A stretch of DNA of 64,000 bases. Source: Harmothoe impar (lineage: Eukaryota; Annelida; Polychaeta; Phyllodocida; Polynoidae). Of this stretch, positions 26,985 through 41,300 are shown one piece after another. The DNA is taken from the NCBI GenBank assembly GCA_947462335.1, contig OX381714.1:41327360-41391359 (forward strand), given 5' to 3'. The notes beneath the pieces were generated by a model that was not told the origin of the DNA, made no database searches, and saw nothing but the letters and a program-made list of their open reading frames with translations. Both the position numbers and the translations under genes were made by a program. Positions within the stretch are counted from its first letter, which is position 1; each line of letters begins with the position of its first letter.

Positions 26985-29900
26985 GTCTCGGAAGCAGAGT
27001 ATATTTCTGGAAGAGAGAGTATGGTAGCCTTTATTTCCAAAGTGATTCTGTCAGACTCCTATTTGCCATTCGAAACCATTTCTTCTTCACCGCGTGTGTC
27101 ATAATAACATCCTACTATTATCATTTTTGTCAAGTGTTAACATCATAGCTCTGATTGGTCATTGACCAAGGATACTTTGTTTTGTTGTGTGTTTGCCGTT
27201 GTTTCATGTAAAATTGAACATTTTGTTTAATTTTGTTCAGCATAGACATTTCCAAATTAAGATAGTAATTGGCTCTTTTGAATTGAAATATTATACAAAT
27301 TGAGAAATATGTTCCTTAAAATGTGTATAGGCCTACACAGTGATTATTACTGTTGTGCCACAAATCTCAACTCTACCCTTTTAGAGGAAATACATTGTAG
27401 GATGTATAGACAGAATGTATGTTATTCAATTCATGCATGTAGATGAACTCCTGTGTCATACATATGTGTGAACCCTTATTAGTTTTTGAATAAGAATAAA
27501 AACATCATACTAATCATTCATATAGAGCAAAACTACCATTCTAGTTATTACAAGGGCAGCCTAATGTTAAATGCTGATAGGTGATATACTTTGTTACACC
27601 ATGGATATAACTTTAAGATACTCAGTGTATATGTATATATGAATAGTTTTTCATCTGAAATACTAACATGACAATTGCCTTTGTTGTATGCATGGTATGC
27701 ATGTTTGCTAATCTTTTACCGCAACAGGATTTCAATGCACCAGGTTAAATCTATTTATAGATGAGCCAATACAAGCATAACCCTAGTAGATGGGGTTAAT
27801 ATGGTATACAATGTACATGACTTAGTTATAAACTTATAATGTGTATCTCTATATCCGTCACTTATAAGAGTAACCTCCCCTGCTCAACACTTAGTCATGC
27901 ATAGGGCTTGTTCTTATTTCACTGAACAATATCATAATGAGCCACTCTGAGTATCAGACTTTCTGCTGTTGGTAAACTACTGCATTACCCTACTTCCACA
28001 TGTCTACTGCTAGCAGGACAAACACAATAACACAAATCAAACACAGCGAAGGGTCCAACTTTGGAACAAGACATGACAGTCCTTAGGTAAATTGGTCAAA
28101 TCCCTTTGGTCAAATCACTTGAAGTGTCTTTGATTGGGAGTTAGTAATAACATGAGAATTAGCACCCTGCCCAGTTCAGATGGACGATAAGATTTGCGTT
28201 GTACAGAGTACATGTATTTAATACAGACAGTGTCTTTTGTATCCCAGAGGTTGTAGATTGTAGCTTTCACAGCTTGTGTGATGCAATCCGTGGCCCCCTT
28301 TCAGAATTAACTAGAATATCTGTGATAGACCTTACTACTAAGTCTTAACCCAGTTCGTCCTATTATACTGTTTAAATATTATCCATCTGATAGGCAAACT
28401 ACAACATTCTGGCACATCATGTGTTCCCTGCTGTCAAACTGAAAGTTAATACAATGTACTGTATTACTATTATCTACTTTTCTAAATAATCATTATTGCG
28501 TTTTTATTAACGATACTTCACAAACCAATAATTGGTTTGTTTAAAAGTACATTTTTCCTCATAATATTCAATAGATGACTTTTATTGAATCACACCGCTA
28601 GAGTCTACAGTAAACTGTCATTGTTAGATTTGAGATCAATGTATTTAATTTAGTTGGTGCAAATTGCTGGATATCTGTAATACGCTGGCCACACCCCAGA
28701 TCAATTAGCGCTGATACACAAAAGTATTCCATTTACTCAATTTGATTACCAACAGTAAATTACCTTTTTAGATTGTAATTCACTTATATACACTACAGTG
28801 CGTCCATTCCCTGAAAAACATTATTGCTCTAAAACTGTAAAATGAAATTACATTATATTTTGTAACATCTATTACATTGTGACTATTTAGATATGTTGTC
28901 TAATATTTGGGGACCCAGGCAGCCCTCCTGCTAAACATGATACGTATCATATATTTTATAGGAAAGAGATAACCTCAGAACATTTACTGATATTTAAACA
29001 GGAACCAGATTCTATGCAGGTCGATTTTTTTTAAATTTTAGTCATTATTGATTTAGTTGTGGAGTTGTGTGTTGTACAAGATTATTCATATCATATTATG
29101 ATCTTAATTATAAATAAGCTCTATAATGCCATAAGTATAATTCCAGCAAGGATGTGGATCATTGAACTGAGGCCACTCTCCAATATTTGACATTGACTAC
29201 ACTATTTATCTGGTATTGGGTGGGAATTGCCCCCTTCCAGTAGGAACAAAATTCAGTTCAACATTGAATCGACCTTGCATCAACATTAGCAACCAGCTGT
29301 CAACGTTACTTCAATGTCCTGTGCCCACTGAACTAGAGCTCCAATAAGCAAAGGAACATTGATCCATTGTTGAGGGGCTTTGTAAAATCGAAATATTGGG
29401 TCAGATGCTGATCATATTGAATATCAGTATGTCTATTGGAATTGTGTTTTGATTTCCTAGAACTTTGTAAAATCAGAAACTATCTTATCTAAAAATACAA
29501 CTCTCATTGTGTGCTACTTAATGTTTAATGTATTACAATAAACGTCAAATAGACAATTTTGAAAAGGGAAATCGTTGCTTCTACCTTTTTTCGTGTGTAC
29601 AAACTAAGCTACGAATTCAAGCTTGAACATACAAATTTAAGCAGTAGATCCCACGCCTTATATGCATGTTTCTACTTCTGTGAGCCTTGCTTTCAGTAGA
29701 GCGATAGCTTAAGGATTTAAGCCACTATTCACACACTCGCCCACTGGCAGGGTTTATGGAACTAGCAAATCCTCACCAAATGGTCACCATAGCCCCATCT
29801 GGTGGATTGCTCCTGAACAACTCCAGTCTCAATGTTGTTTCTAATATCCATATTGAAGCAATATTTTCTAATAAAGCTATGTCATATTCTCTTTTCAACA

Positions 29901-29998
29901 CATATCATAAATGCATAAGTAAAGCAGAATTTTCTGCATGCGTTTGGACAAAATACATGCTAAACTAAGAGGTAAAAAGATTTTCTCCCCAAAGGATA
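26985..29998. other. Intergenic DNA between the two host genes
   Basis: AT-rich DNA with no exon-like frames, clear repeats or RNA genes recognised. Promoter elements of the downstream gene may lie here or at 30080-32145, but none can be named. Confidence 0.45.
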
Positions 29999-30068
29999 CC
30001 TTGGCAAGATTTGAACCAGGGACCTTTCACATTCCAGATCAGCTCTCTGTGCATGTAGCCACAGAGAC
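29999..30068 (-). repeat. tRNA-like pol III promoter remnant (SINE head)
   Basis: On the minus strand a TGGCTACATGC A-box-like segment (30051-30061) is followed by GGTTCAAATCTTGCC, a good B box (30003-30017). There is no clear acceptor-stem pairing, so a tRNA-derived SINE head or tRNA pseudogene is more likely than a working tRNA. Confidence 0.55.
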
Positions 30069-30199
30069 CTGACAGCTTTGGGGAGGTGCTAAACTCTAGT
30101 CCTGCATTATGCTCCTACCTAGTGGTGGAGTTCACTAGTGTGTACAGACCTGTCACTTGCCACCGCCTGTCATGTTCATGTACACTTTGTGAAGAAATG

Positions 30200-30660
30200 A
30201 GTGCCGGTACCCCCCATTTTTTTTGGATAAATACCAAGCTATGGCCATGATCTTCACCATATTAAAATTACATGAGGCCTGAAACTGTTTTTCTTACTTA
30301 GATATTATGTTAGATAAGTGTGGGCCAAAAAACGAAAATGTCATCTGTTACTTCAAGCATCAAGCCCAAAATAAAACCAAAAAGAACTTTTCAACAAGCA
30401 TTTTTTATTCTTATCCTTGTTCCTTAGTATAGATACATCACATATCCATGGTTTATACGAAAAAATCTGGTGGATAATATATGCTTTAACTGGTTGCTTC
30501 CAGGAATGTGAAAAATTAAGAAAATATATGACCCCTTGCATCAGCCATCGTAGCACAAAAGATAGTATGGGTACCCCCAAATTTTTTTTGCCCAATGGAT
30601 TCTATAGTATTTAAGGAACCCTCTGTAAATTTCTTAGGAGGCCTGAAACTGTTTTCAATA
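30200..30660. repeat. Imperfect ~365-bp direct duplication
   Basis: Two matching landmarks recur about 365 bp apart: GTACCCCC followed by a T run (near 30210 and 30572) and GAGGCCTGAAACTGTTTT (near 30273 and 30639). Diverged tandem duplication. Confidence 0.5.
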
Positions 30661-32145
30661 TGGGGGGAATAGGGACTTTCACCTTTAAATGTTTGCTGGG
30701 GCCAAAATATGTGCTTAAGCCTGCTGATGTCTTACTACTCCCTGTCAGCCTCGCACGCTCACTTGATTATACAACATGAATCATAGACTTGGGCCAGAAG
30801 CGCAAAGCACCCTAGGGCCAAGGAAATGAAGCTGTGTTTCAGGCAACATGATCCTGAAAATTAAGTTAGGTAGGAGGGTGGGATTTCTTGTACTGTTTAA
30901 AGTACCAGGAATGAGTTGCAAATCGCTGCATTTATTCCCGGCCAAGCTGAGCTTGGTTCAGGCCAGCTTAATTTATATACAGATCAGCTTGTTTCTTCAT
31001 AGACTTATCAGGTAATAGTGTCATGTTTTACACGGGAGGTGCTAGAAGAAGGTCATGTACATAACAGATATGATTTGTTGGAAGACCCAGTGAAGGACTC
31101 AGTCCTGTTTAGTACAAAGCCTGCTAATAAACACCACGTATACCTACAGGTGTACAACAGAATAATAAGTCAGCTTATTTGGCATGATTCATGCCGTCTA
31201 CATGCTACATATCCAGAGGCCTGGTTGCATGGGTGGGCGGGACTTAGGATCAGCAGTGCCTTGGTGTACACACTGAGCTGCCACGAGGCATAGGTTGGTC
31301 CAGACCCCAACTAGCAAGAGGATCAAAACGCATGCAAGTCCATTCAACGGGATGGGAATTACAGACCCATAATATTATACAATTTGATCATAATGTTATG
31401 TGTACCTAACCCTCAGCCTTTTCAGTATACAGGTATGAAATAAGGATATTTAGCTCTTTAAATCCTATGGCCCCATGGACAGCTCGCCCAATGCCAGAAA
31501 AGGTTGGCTTTCAGTAACCCGACCGGGTCTAGCAAAAGCAGGGCGGATTTTCTTCTTTTCGTTTTTTGCTGCATGCCAGTTTTTACGTTTCGTAAATCGG
31601 ACAATCATTAAGGATTCTACCACAAAATAAAATTTAAAAGGAAATTCAAAATAGCCAGGACAATATCTGAAACTGAAGCATGCCGCATGGTGACGGCTTC
31701 TATATGTATTGACTCTATCAGGGAGCCAACAAAATGAAGAAAAAGTCCCAGCTGCCGACCCTAGCTGTTCAGAACATGCATGTTACTGGAAACCAACTGT
31801 TTTTGGCCTTTGCTTGATTCCTATACCCTCGTGAAATATGCAATGATTATCAGTTTATATCGATGTTTTTGTTGTTATTTATATACAAGAATGTCTCATT
31901 CCAAACCGATTCAACATCTTCAATATCTACTGCTAGATCATGTTTATTAGTACATGCTTTCTTCTAATCGGGTATCCTCAGCACATGAAGTTACTAGGTC
32001 GGCCCAACACAGCCGGCTTACATAATGCTCTACACAAATAACCTACACCCAGAGAGTGGTACCCCCAGTCCCTTACCTGGCCCACCACAGGGCACTCCAG
32101 CACATACCAATACATGCACAGGTGCCTCAGTATTAAGCAGTCAGC

Positions 32146-32348
32146 ATGGCAGGCAACCCTTGTGCCCTTATCGGCTTTTGTATCGGTTCTGTCCTTGGAA
32201 TAATTATTTTAATTTCTGTGGGAAGTACAGTTGTCAGGGAATACAATTTGGCTAAGGATTTCATGCCTACACAATGTACTCTGCTGGACATGACTGAGCT
32301 GGGCTTCAGGACCTGCGAGTACTGCTACACTACCAGCACCTCTACAAG
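32146..32348 (+). CDS. KCNMB-like gene, exon 1
   Basis: ATG in AGCATGG context, 67 codons plus two nucleotides, donor GTACAT. Encodes TM1 and the first extracellular cysteines (Cys44, Cys57, Cys60). Confidence 0.8.
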
Positions 32349-35300
32349 GTACATGTATAGCGATACTTCTGGTGGCTCCGTCCACGTGGCCATGTTAGTT
32401 CTGAGCTCAGAATTTTTCATGAGATTTGGGCAGTGACCACACTCATACATACCATTATATGTATATGCCAAGAACAAGCTGTGGAACGAGATCAGAACCA
32501 AGAACTCACTAGACTGGTAGTGCCAGTGTACACACAGCCGTTGTGGGAACGGGTCCACACCAGTTAGAGTAGGTACCACGGATAGTTTGAAGAAACCCTT
32601 CCCATAACAAAATTGTTAAATTGGTTAGGAAGCTGATAAAGAATGCTGAAGAATGATGGTAACTATGTTAAGATCCGTTCAGTAGTTAATTTTATATGAA
32701 TTTTCCAAAAATAAAAGTTTCAGCCATTTAGCATCTTTCATTTTCAATAGCCAATGGGTCAATTTCAGAGTGATATTACACTTATTTTATTGACAATTCG
32801 CAGTTGAAAAAAGATATTTCCCAATCAACTATATATGGACATTGCGTTAATATCTTCAGAATATGTTCAGACATATTTGTATTGAAATATTGTACCCTCT
32901 AACACGGCAGAAATACCAATCCCTTACCACTGAAAATGGCCATTCTGCCATTTTGACCCCATACCTAGTTCAAGGAATACATACTTGAGGACTGTGGTAT
33001 TACATGTAATGTATCTACATGTTACATAGAGCATGAATAATTTTTCTCAGATCATTTCCTATGTGTATCTTTTGAGTCATATTCATTTAAAAATGGCAAG
33101 ATCACTAATATGTACGTTTGTCACAAATGCTATACTGCAAATGGTGCCATAGATTGTTAACTAGCAGTCCAATCCTCTTGTAATTCGAAACACATACTAC
33201 CCATGACATGTCAACATCAAAACCATGATATATTTTTATGGAAATTAACTTCTTTTTTTTTAAGCTTACCAGTATGCTATATAGGATGAGTATAGAAAAA
33301 TAACTATGATTTAATTTTGCCACTGCACCATCCATAGGATTGCTTAGCTCTCTTCACATGGTTGTAATGACTATTTTAAACTTCAGTGTGAGGGGCGGGA
33401 CGAACATTTTTTTTCAATAATAATATGTTTTTTAACCTATTATTTTCTATCAAATGCTACAAAAGTAATAATTTTTAATAATTTTTGTTCGTCCCGGGGA
33501 CCACAGTGAAGCCTGATGTGTATCCTAATAAACGGTGCTGGTATATTTCATGTGCAATGTATGGTGCAATGGGAAATCCAGTTTATATGACAGAGAGTCA
33601 AATCAGCTGCAGGAAAACAGGTGACAAAACCTGTAATTTGACCCAAAGTGACCCCCAGTGAAGACCCATTTGCACATGCATAGCAAGTACAACCTACTTA
33701 ATATCAATGATATTTCCAACTAGCAGATCCATATCTTTCTATTGAGGGGTTTGAGATTTCTGTACATTAATTTTCCTGGTCTCTGGAGGCTAGTAAAGAT
33801 TGATATTTTTTCTCTGAGAATCGGCGATTTCGCCACTCTGACTCGCTTATGCGCGGTACCTAGTTAGAGCGCTATACGTTATACTGGTTCTATTTATTCT
33901 ACCTACCACATATATATTTGTAGTAGATACCCCACGAGTGACTGAGTGTATGACAAAATAACTACGATAGACCCACTATATGTCATTATATTACTGAATT
34001 ATCATGTGAGCTCTGCACATGTTATTGCAGCCATCTTACCCACAGGCGTGCCTTGCCATCTATCATATAGGCATACAGGACCCCCGATGTGTTTCTAGGA
34101 GGGCTGTGGCAGGCAGGACCCGAGTTAGTAGGGAAGTCTTTGCTGCAAGTTTGCGGGAAAGGTTGCTCTAACACTTTCTAGAGGCACTGTATAATAACGT
34201 TTCAAAAGACTTTTTTTTCTATGACCATGCTTGTGAAGATGAGAAATAAGTATTAGGGGGTCTAATCCCTCGAGAACATAAATGTCTGTCCAAAAAACTG
34301 AATTCTATTCTATATAATCAAACAATACCTTGAATGAAAGGTCTAATCACAAGGTATCTTCATAAGGCCACTCAAAAAAGTGGTTTCTCATCACAATTTG
34401 GACCAATTTGGCGTGGGAAAAAAGAATTCCTCAATACGGAACACCATTCAATAAAATTCACCACAGAATGGTCGAGAGAAAAAATACATTTCCTGGACAC
34501 AACGGTGAACAAAGGCGAAAACGGTAAACTGTACACTAGTTTGTACACCAAACCCACTGATACAAACACCTACTTGAAATACGACTCCGCACATGCACTA
34601 AATGTGAAAAAAAAGTCTTCCCTACAGTCAATTCTTGCGTTTAAAAAGAATCTGCAAGAAAGAGGAAGACTATGACGCCTGCGTCATGATGAAGGAAAAA
34701 CAATTTCTAGAGAAGGGTTACCCTTACAAACTGATCCAAGATGCAAAAAGCAAAGTGGCCCTACTCAATAGAGAAGAGCTGCTGAACTGCAAATCAAGGA
34801 AAGAAATAGAGAAAGAGAAACTACAAGAAAGAGAACGTCAAAGAAAAATTGCAAAAAAGGACAAAACTGTAGAGAAACCTTAACCAGAACAAGAAAAACT
34901 GTTCTTGACCACCACATTCAGACCCAATTACAACAATTTGGAAAAAAAATCATAAAAAGGAATTATGACAATTTATCCCAATCATACACAACCAGGGGCC
35001 TACAAAGGGCAAAACAGGGTACAAAAGACCCAAAAATCTGAGGGACCATCTGGTGAGAGCCAGGTGCAACTTCAACCCAGTTGACTGGGTAAAGAAAGAA
35101 GGGGAAGAAAGACCCAAGGTCAATACAAACATTTGCAATGACCCGGACTGCACTCTATTGTCATACAAGGAATCCCCTTAGTTGGGAGACTCCTTTAATA
35201 TGAGGAAGTTGACTAAGTCTTGAGGTCTTGTAGTATAGTTGGTATTTATTACAAGTTGACAGCAACAGTACAGTAAGTACAATGTAGGTTCCACTCAGTT

Positions 35301-38300
35301 ACACCTATCCACACAATAGTATAGGACTAGTAAGTATGCCCTAGAGTCAAGGGGTCCTGCACACTGTCTGATAGTTGGGCATAGTAGGGCATAGCCTATA
35401 GCCTTGTTCTCAGTCAGTGGAGGGAGCTCCTTGCTCAGTGCTGTCCTAGGGTGAAGTGATGATGGTAGCTGGGAGGCTGGGGTTTATAAGGGGCCCAGCC
35501 CTCAGCTTGGTCTAGACAATGTTAGAGGGCTTGTAACTGTCAGAGACACAGTCACACAATACCCCTCCCTAGTCTGAATACCCCTGTTAGTGTACATCAA
35601 GGGAGGTGACCCTTATGCTGGTCTAACATGCCAGGTGGGAACAATGGTCCCCCCAGCCAACTGTGGGAGACAGTGTGCGGGATGAGCGTCGCCTGGCGGC
35701 GACGGGAGTGCCGACTGGAGCGCCGCCTATGCGGGCCGGCGGCAGCAGTAGCGCCTGCTGCCGGCGGCCGTTATGCGGGCGGCGTGCGGGGCCTGTCACC
35801 TGACAGGTGCCTCCCCCTCGGAGAAAAGGACAACTCTCCGTCAGTTGTCATTCCATCTAAAAATTTGGGGTGAATTTTGGAATTTTATCCACAATTTTTT
35901 GGTGGCAAATAGAATTTACCTTTTTTTTTTTTTTTTTTTTTGATTTTTTTTTTTTTGATAGTGAAGTACACTTTTTTTTGTAATATAGATGATGTGAGAG
36001 TATGTAAATACCAAAGGTCTGGGGAGAAATTTGGTTTGTGCTTGGCTAGTCATCTACATTATATACAGTGTAATCTTAACTATAAGGTATGCAAACCTTC
36101 TTTGTACCAACTTGGTACTTTCTTAATCACATAGTTATACAGTGTAGTAATACATTGTGTCTTTATCTGACACTTTTCAAATCATGGTTTGAATTATATA
36201 CACAGTATGGTACATCTTTGTCTTAATTCTAAAACATGATGAAAAATGTGTTATCAAGTAATAGGCTGTCTTTGGTGAATAGGTGCTTTGTGGAACTGAG
36301 TGAATTTTGATATATCAATGTTCACATGTGAATACAAATATACGAGGTATAATGCAAATTATGCAAAATCTTATGATAATCTTTTACAAACTTTTTTGTT
36401 TGATACCAAAAAAACCAAGGCCACTTTTATATAAAAGTAGGCCAACCGGCTTGAAGTTTGTTTTCTTATTTCTAGATAGCGCTTATCTATGGATTTGCGT
36501 GATATAGCAATCAGTAATGTACATTTTATGCATAGTTATGTGCTTATCCGGTGGCGGGTAAGTGTTCATAATTGTGTCGTCTGACATTTTGCATTACTTA
36601 ATTTGTAAGTTTGTATGTACAAATACAGTCCTTTTTATGCAGATATTTTGTCCTTATCCGGTGGAGGGTAAGTGTTCATAATGTCATAAAAATGACTTGG
36701 TATCTTGTTTCTGCAATGATAGTTGAATCTTACAAGATTCTTGGTGTTGGCAATTTGCAACTTGTGGATCTACACTTTGATCAGAAATGTCTTTGCAGTG
36801 GGCCGCTGCTGTGAGATTTAAGTCTTTTGTGTAGTATCCTAGGGTTAGTCAGCGGACTATCTCCCTTTTTGCTTCATGTTTTTCTGTAAATAGTCTTACA
36901 TAATACAAAGGTATACAGTGTAAAATACAGTGCAAATACAGTGTTATATACAAACATGTTTGATTAGCAATTTATATTGTAATAATACAATTTCATACAT
37001 ATAAATGCATGTTTGAGCAAGTTTGACATGGTTAAGAGTACGCAATTGTTTTTGTAAAACTTCAATTTTTCAAAATTGGCTGTTTCATTTTGGGATACCT
37101 TAAAATTGATTCCCTGATACTACTGACACACACTGAGACCTTGCTTTGACCTTGGGATTGTGAGAGTTTGAAAATTTTGCACCTTGAGCAGATTTTTGAG
37201 TGGCACCTTGGGGCTATTGTGTCATGCGGCGCAAGATGCGTCGTGTGCCGCGGTGACACCGGTGGTTAACACCTTTTGGTGAGCAGATCATGTGCCTTCT
37301 CATGGACTTGTCACCTGAAGTGAGGGGATCACTTCAGAGGGTGAACAGTGTCATTTGGGAGGTGGGGAGGGGTTATAAAGGCTGTGTAGACCACAGTAGG
37401 ATCACTTATTCCTTGAGTACCCTTGAGATAACACAGTATGGCGCATATGGCAATTTTGGAGGACGAGTTGGAGGCTGTACCTGAGGTACTTGCATATCTC
37501 CCTGAGGCTTGGCTGCAGGGTGACATGCAGGCCTTGGACCTGTGGTTGGGTGATCAAAACACCTTGGAGGGGCTGACTCCTGGTACTCCTTTTAGGAGTA
37601 TTCTGAGTCGATATGACTCAGTAAGGACGCGGTGGTTGCATAAAGTCCGGCGCGACATTGCCAGTTTTGGTGATGTTTTGGTGTGCCGTCATCACGGCTG
37701 GTACTTCCTTGGTGCTGGCGGGATTTCCATGCGTAGGGCGGCATCTCTGGAGCTGTTGGCTCAGGCCCTACGTGATCTGGATGGATATGACCCGCGACTG
37801 CTTTTCACCAGAAATGATGGGGTCATCTGGGACTTCCTATTGGCTGTCGGCCTATGTGCTTACACGGTGACAGGTGATGCTGCAGACAGCGCTGAGCATG
37901 CCCTGTCTACTCTGGAGGCACGTTTTGTCCAGTGGAGGGAGGAGAACGAGTGGCTCTTCAGTGGAGATACGTGGATTGGATCTCCTGCCGCTGCCGAGTT
38001 GGCCGAGTCCTGGGAGGCCTTGGGATGGGGGGACTATAACAACTAGTGGGTGGCATCTATAAATGTCAAAAAAATAAACGGTCCTTTTCAGGGCCAACCA
38101 ACTTTTCACAAAAGTTTTGGTCAATCTCAATCCTGTATAATTGTGTTATTCTTCCCCATGTACTTTCTCACTAGTTACAGCTGTAGGTGGTTGGGTGAGT
38201 ATGGTGAGTACATTTTTGAATGTATTGGTGCTCTCTCTTTGGTCGTCAATTATGATGTTTTCCAGCTTTGACTCATGGGTATCCATGGTGACAGGCTGGG

Positions 38301-41300
38301 GTGAAATGTCATTTTGTAGTAACATGGCAAAATCTAGATTAGGTTCCCTGAGCGCTGGTATTATGCTGAACCTGGCACGCCATGGTAGATTGATAGTTTC
38401 TGGCAGTAAATATGCGGTCTCTCCTTTCTTAGTAGTAATTACTACTGGTCCATTCCATTCAAATACTAGTCTTGGGAGAGGGTACATTTTTATAATCATA
38501 TCTCTGTATGTTGGGGCTGAAGCTTTTATAATTGTATCAAACTCATGTGGCACTGGACGCAAGGGGAAGGAGAAGTTGGTGTCTCCTTTGTAGACTTTTA
38601 GTACTACTGTGGGATTTGTCCTCTTGGTGACTTTTCCCTTTCCACAGTGCTTGGTTGCCATACTCTTTAGATATTTGGTCAGCCTGTAGGCTGAGTAAAT
38701 GGTGAGTGTGAATAGTATGGCTATGATAAGAGTATGGGTCTCATGGGTAGTTAGAATAGGGGTGGGGCCCTGTTCTATTGGTGCCGTGGTGGTGTCCTTC
38801 TTGTATAGGGTTTCGAAGGCTTTTTCCATAGGCTTCTTTGTGACAAATCTATATGCTTTTGCAGTTGGCATATAAGCTAGTAGTGTGGATCCTCTGTGCA
38901 TTTTGAATAGAGTGTATGTGGCCAAAATTGTAGCTATAACCGAAAGTATCATTGGTATGATAGATGCTGCTGGATGCCGTGCAAATTTGTATAGATAGGA
39001 CTCTATTAGTCTATTTTCCAGTGGCTTAGCCAGGCTGGAGGCATCATCAAGCAGGGTTTTTGCGAATGGGTTTAGGTCTAGTAATGTTGATTCATCAATA
39101 TTACTTGATTTCCTTAACATATCCAGTGTCCTGGATAGGTTGACCTTCGGAAAAGGTGGCAGATTTGCCTTGGAGTCTGGTCCGATTTCTTTGATTTCAT
39201 TTAGAGCCGCGAGAAAAGGTAGGTTTATGGTCTCCAAAGCATAGTGAAATGAAATTGTAGTGTTGCATGGCAACCTAGAATTTGGTAGTGAATAGTGATC
39301 TATATTCACTGTACATAGGCATGGTACACCTATGATTGAGTGTGATGGTGCTTTGTGAGTAGTAGCTGGTTTCCCGTGACACGTAACTGTGTAGGTGGGA
39401 GAATTTGTGGTCACAAGATATTCATCTTGTGAGATGGCTACAGCGTGTGAGATAGGTCTCTTCAAGGGTGAGATAGTAAATTGGCACCTTTCCTTGACTT
39501 GCTGAGCTTGGTTCAAATAAATTGCTACTGTGCATGTAGGTACATGTCTATGGATTCTCGGGCTAGTTTTGGTACAAATTTTGATCTTAGTTCCTGGACA
39601 GGTTAGCATATCTGCATTTGTTAGTTCAATAAATAGTGAACCATCTTCAGAGATAGCCAAGAATTTGACATCAGTAATTAATTGGGTTACTCCCTTTGTA
39701 GGTGTCTCCTTGGTGTTGATTGGTACTGGTGTAGTTACCAGTTGAAATACTCTGAAGGTGGAGACGGTGGATGCTACAATGATATCCAGGTGGATGTATA
39801 TGTGCCGTTCCGAATAGGTGTAGGATATCATTCTTTGGGAATAATAGTAGTCAAGGTCAGTTATGGCGACCCTTGATCCTGGTGAGTGTATTCTGAGTGT
39901 CATGTCCAGATCATTCAGATGCTCCGTTAGTTCAGCTGGTGGTACTATGTCAGCAGTCATAATGCCTGCTGATAGCATCCTGAGTGCTGATGTGGTGCGC
40001 TGCAATGCTTGCAGATAGTTCATTCTTGCTACAATAATGGTGAGTGCATCAGTTAAAATTTGGATCTTCCTTCTTTGTGTGTGCTCGTGATTTGCATAAG
40101 TGTTCAGAGATGTGGTCATATTTTGAGCCCATATATTCATATTTTGGCCTAGAGTGTTCATGGTTTGGTCTAGCATGCTTTTATCCTTAACATATGCCTT
40201 GACAAATTTGTCTTGGCGTTGTGTGACCTTATCAATTAATATAGCTGCTTCTTTGTCTTGCTTGGAGAAAGCTTCTAGAATGCCGTCTATGTTCTTTATC
40301 TGGTCCATGACCTCTTTGACGTCATCTAGTGTGGCAAGACCTATTGCTCCTCTGAAGAGTGGGGCTAGGAACCCAAGTGGTGCTCTTCTGTACCTTCCTT
40401 GACTATTAATTGGATTTGATAGGAACAAATGGATGGATGCTAAGGTAGAGTTAATTTCCTTGTCTGTTATGTCTATTAACAGATCTAGTTCCCTTGCTTG
40501 CTGTAATATCTGACTGGTAGAACTGTCGTCATGCAGGGTAGGAAATGTCAGTACCATAACCTGGTCCAGTATTTTGGTTTCGGTCTCTGGTGGAGCAGGT
40601 ATATGGTATGGTATTGCCAATATCATGGTTGTGGTATCGTGCCCATTGACCAATGGTTCAGGTAATGGCTCATATATGGCTCCAACGTTCTGTCTAACGG
40701 TGGGCACATATGTGATGGCTTGAGAAGTGGCCGTCATCACTAGTAGTAGGATTGGCTTTAGCATGCCTGAAATATAAAATATATTCTATGTCTTAGTAAG
40801 ACTTCTACTAGTGTTTTTGCAATATACTTAGGTTTAAATTGGTTTGCTGATTTTGTGAGCTATCCATTTTGCTTATGTGAAGTATCCACTTGGCACTGCC
40901 TCTGTGTACATAGTTTTTGAGAGCAGAAATCCTGGTTGGTCCCAATAGTAATATAATAATCAATGTAGTGTTTGAACTGTACCTTTTTCCATGATCAAGC
41001 TAGTGTTGGCTTAATGTCCAATCTGTGCTAGAGTCCTTTCCCAAGATTGTAGTGACTGGGTATGATATTGTAGAGTGGGTGTGGTCTGCTTTCTGACAGA
41101 GTCCCTCCTGCTATAGGAGAACTGGTATGGCTAGGACCAGCTGGTGTGTACCTGACTGCTGCAGGAGTAGAAGTGGTGAGTTGGCTATGGAGTCAGGGCA
41201 TCTTATGTAGCCCACCCTACCCTCATCCATTGAGGGCCTGGCTTTGTTTCCCTGGTGGCTTCTATAGGGGCCACCAGTGTCAGTCACCTGACTGGGTAAT

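Noticed and set aside
29999..30068. A functional tRNA gene
   Set aside because: The A and B boxes are recognisable, but the acceptor and anticodon stems do not pair properly; a SINE head or pseudogene fits better.
35628..35873. + strand frames inside both LTRs (also 49029-49289)
   Set aside because: They exist because the GC-rich U3 block lacks stops. The two copies are identical only because the LTRs are.
37438..38046. A bZIP protein like HTLV HBZ
   Set aside because: The antisense position is similar, but there is no basic region followed by leucine heptads in the translation.
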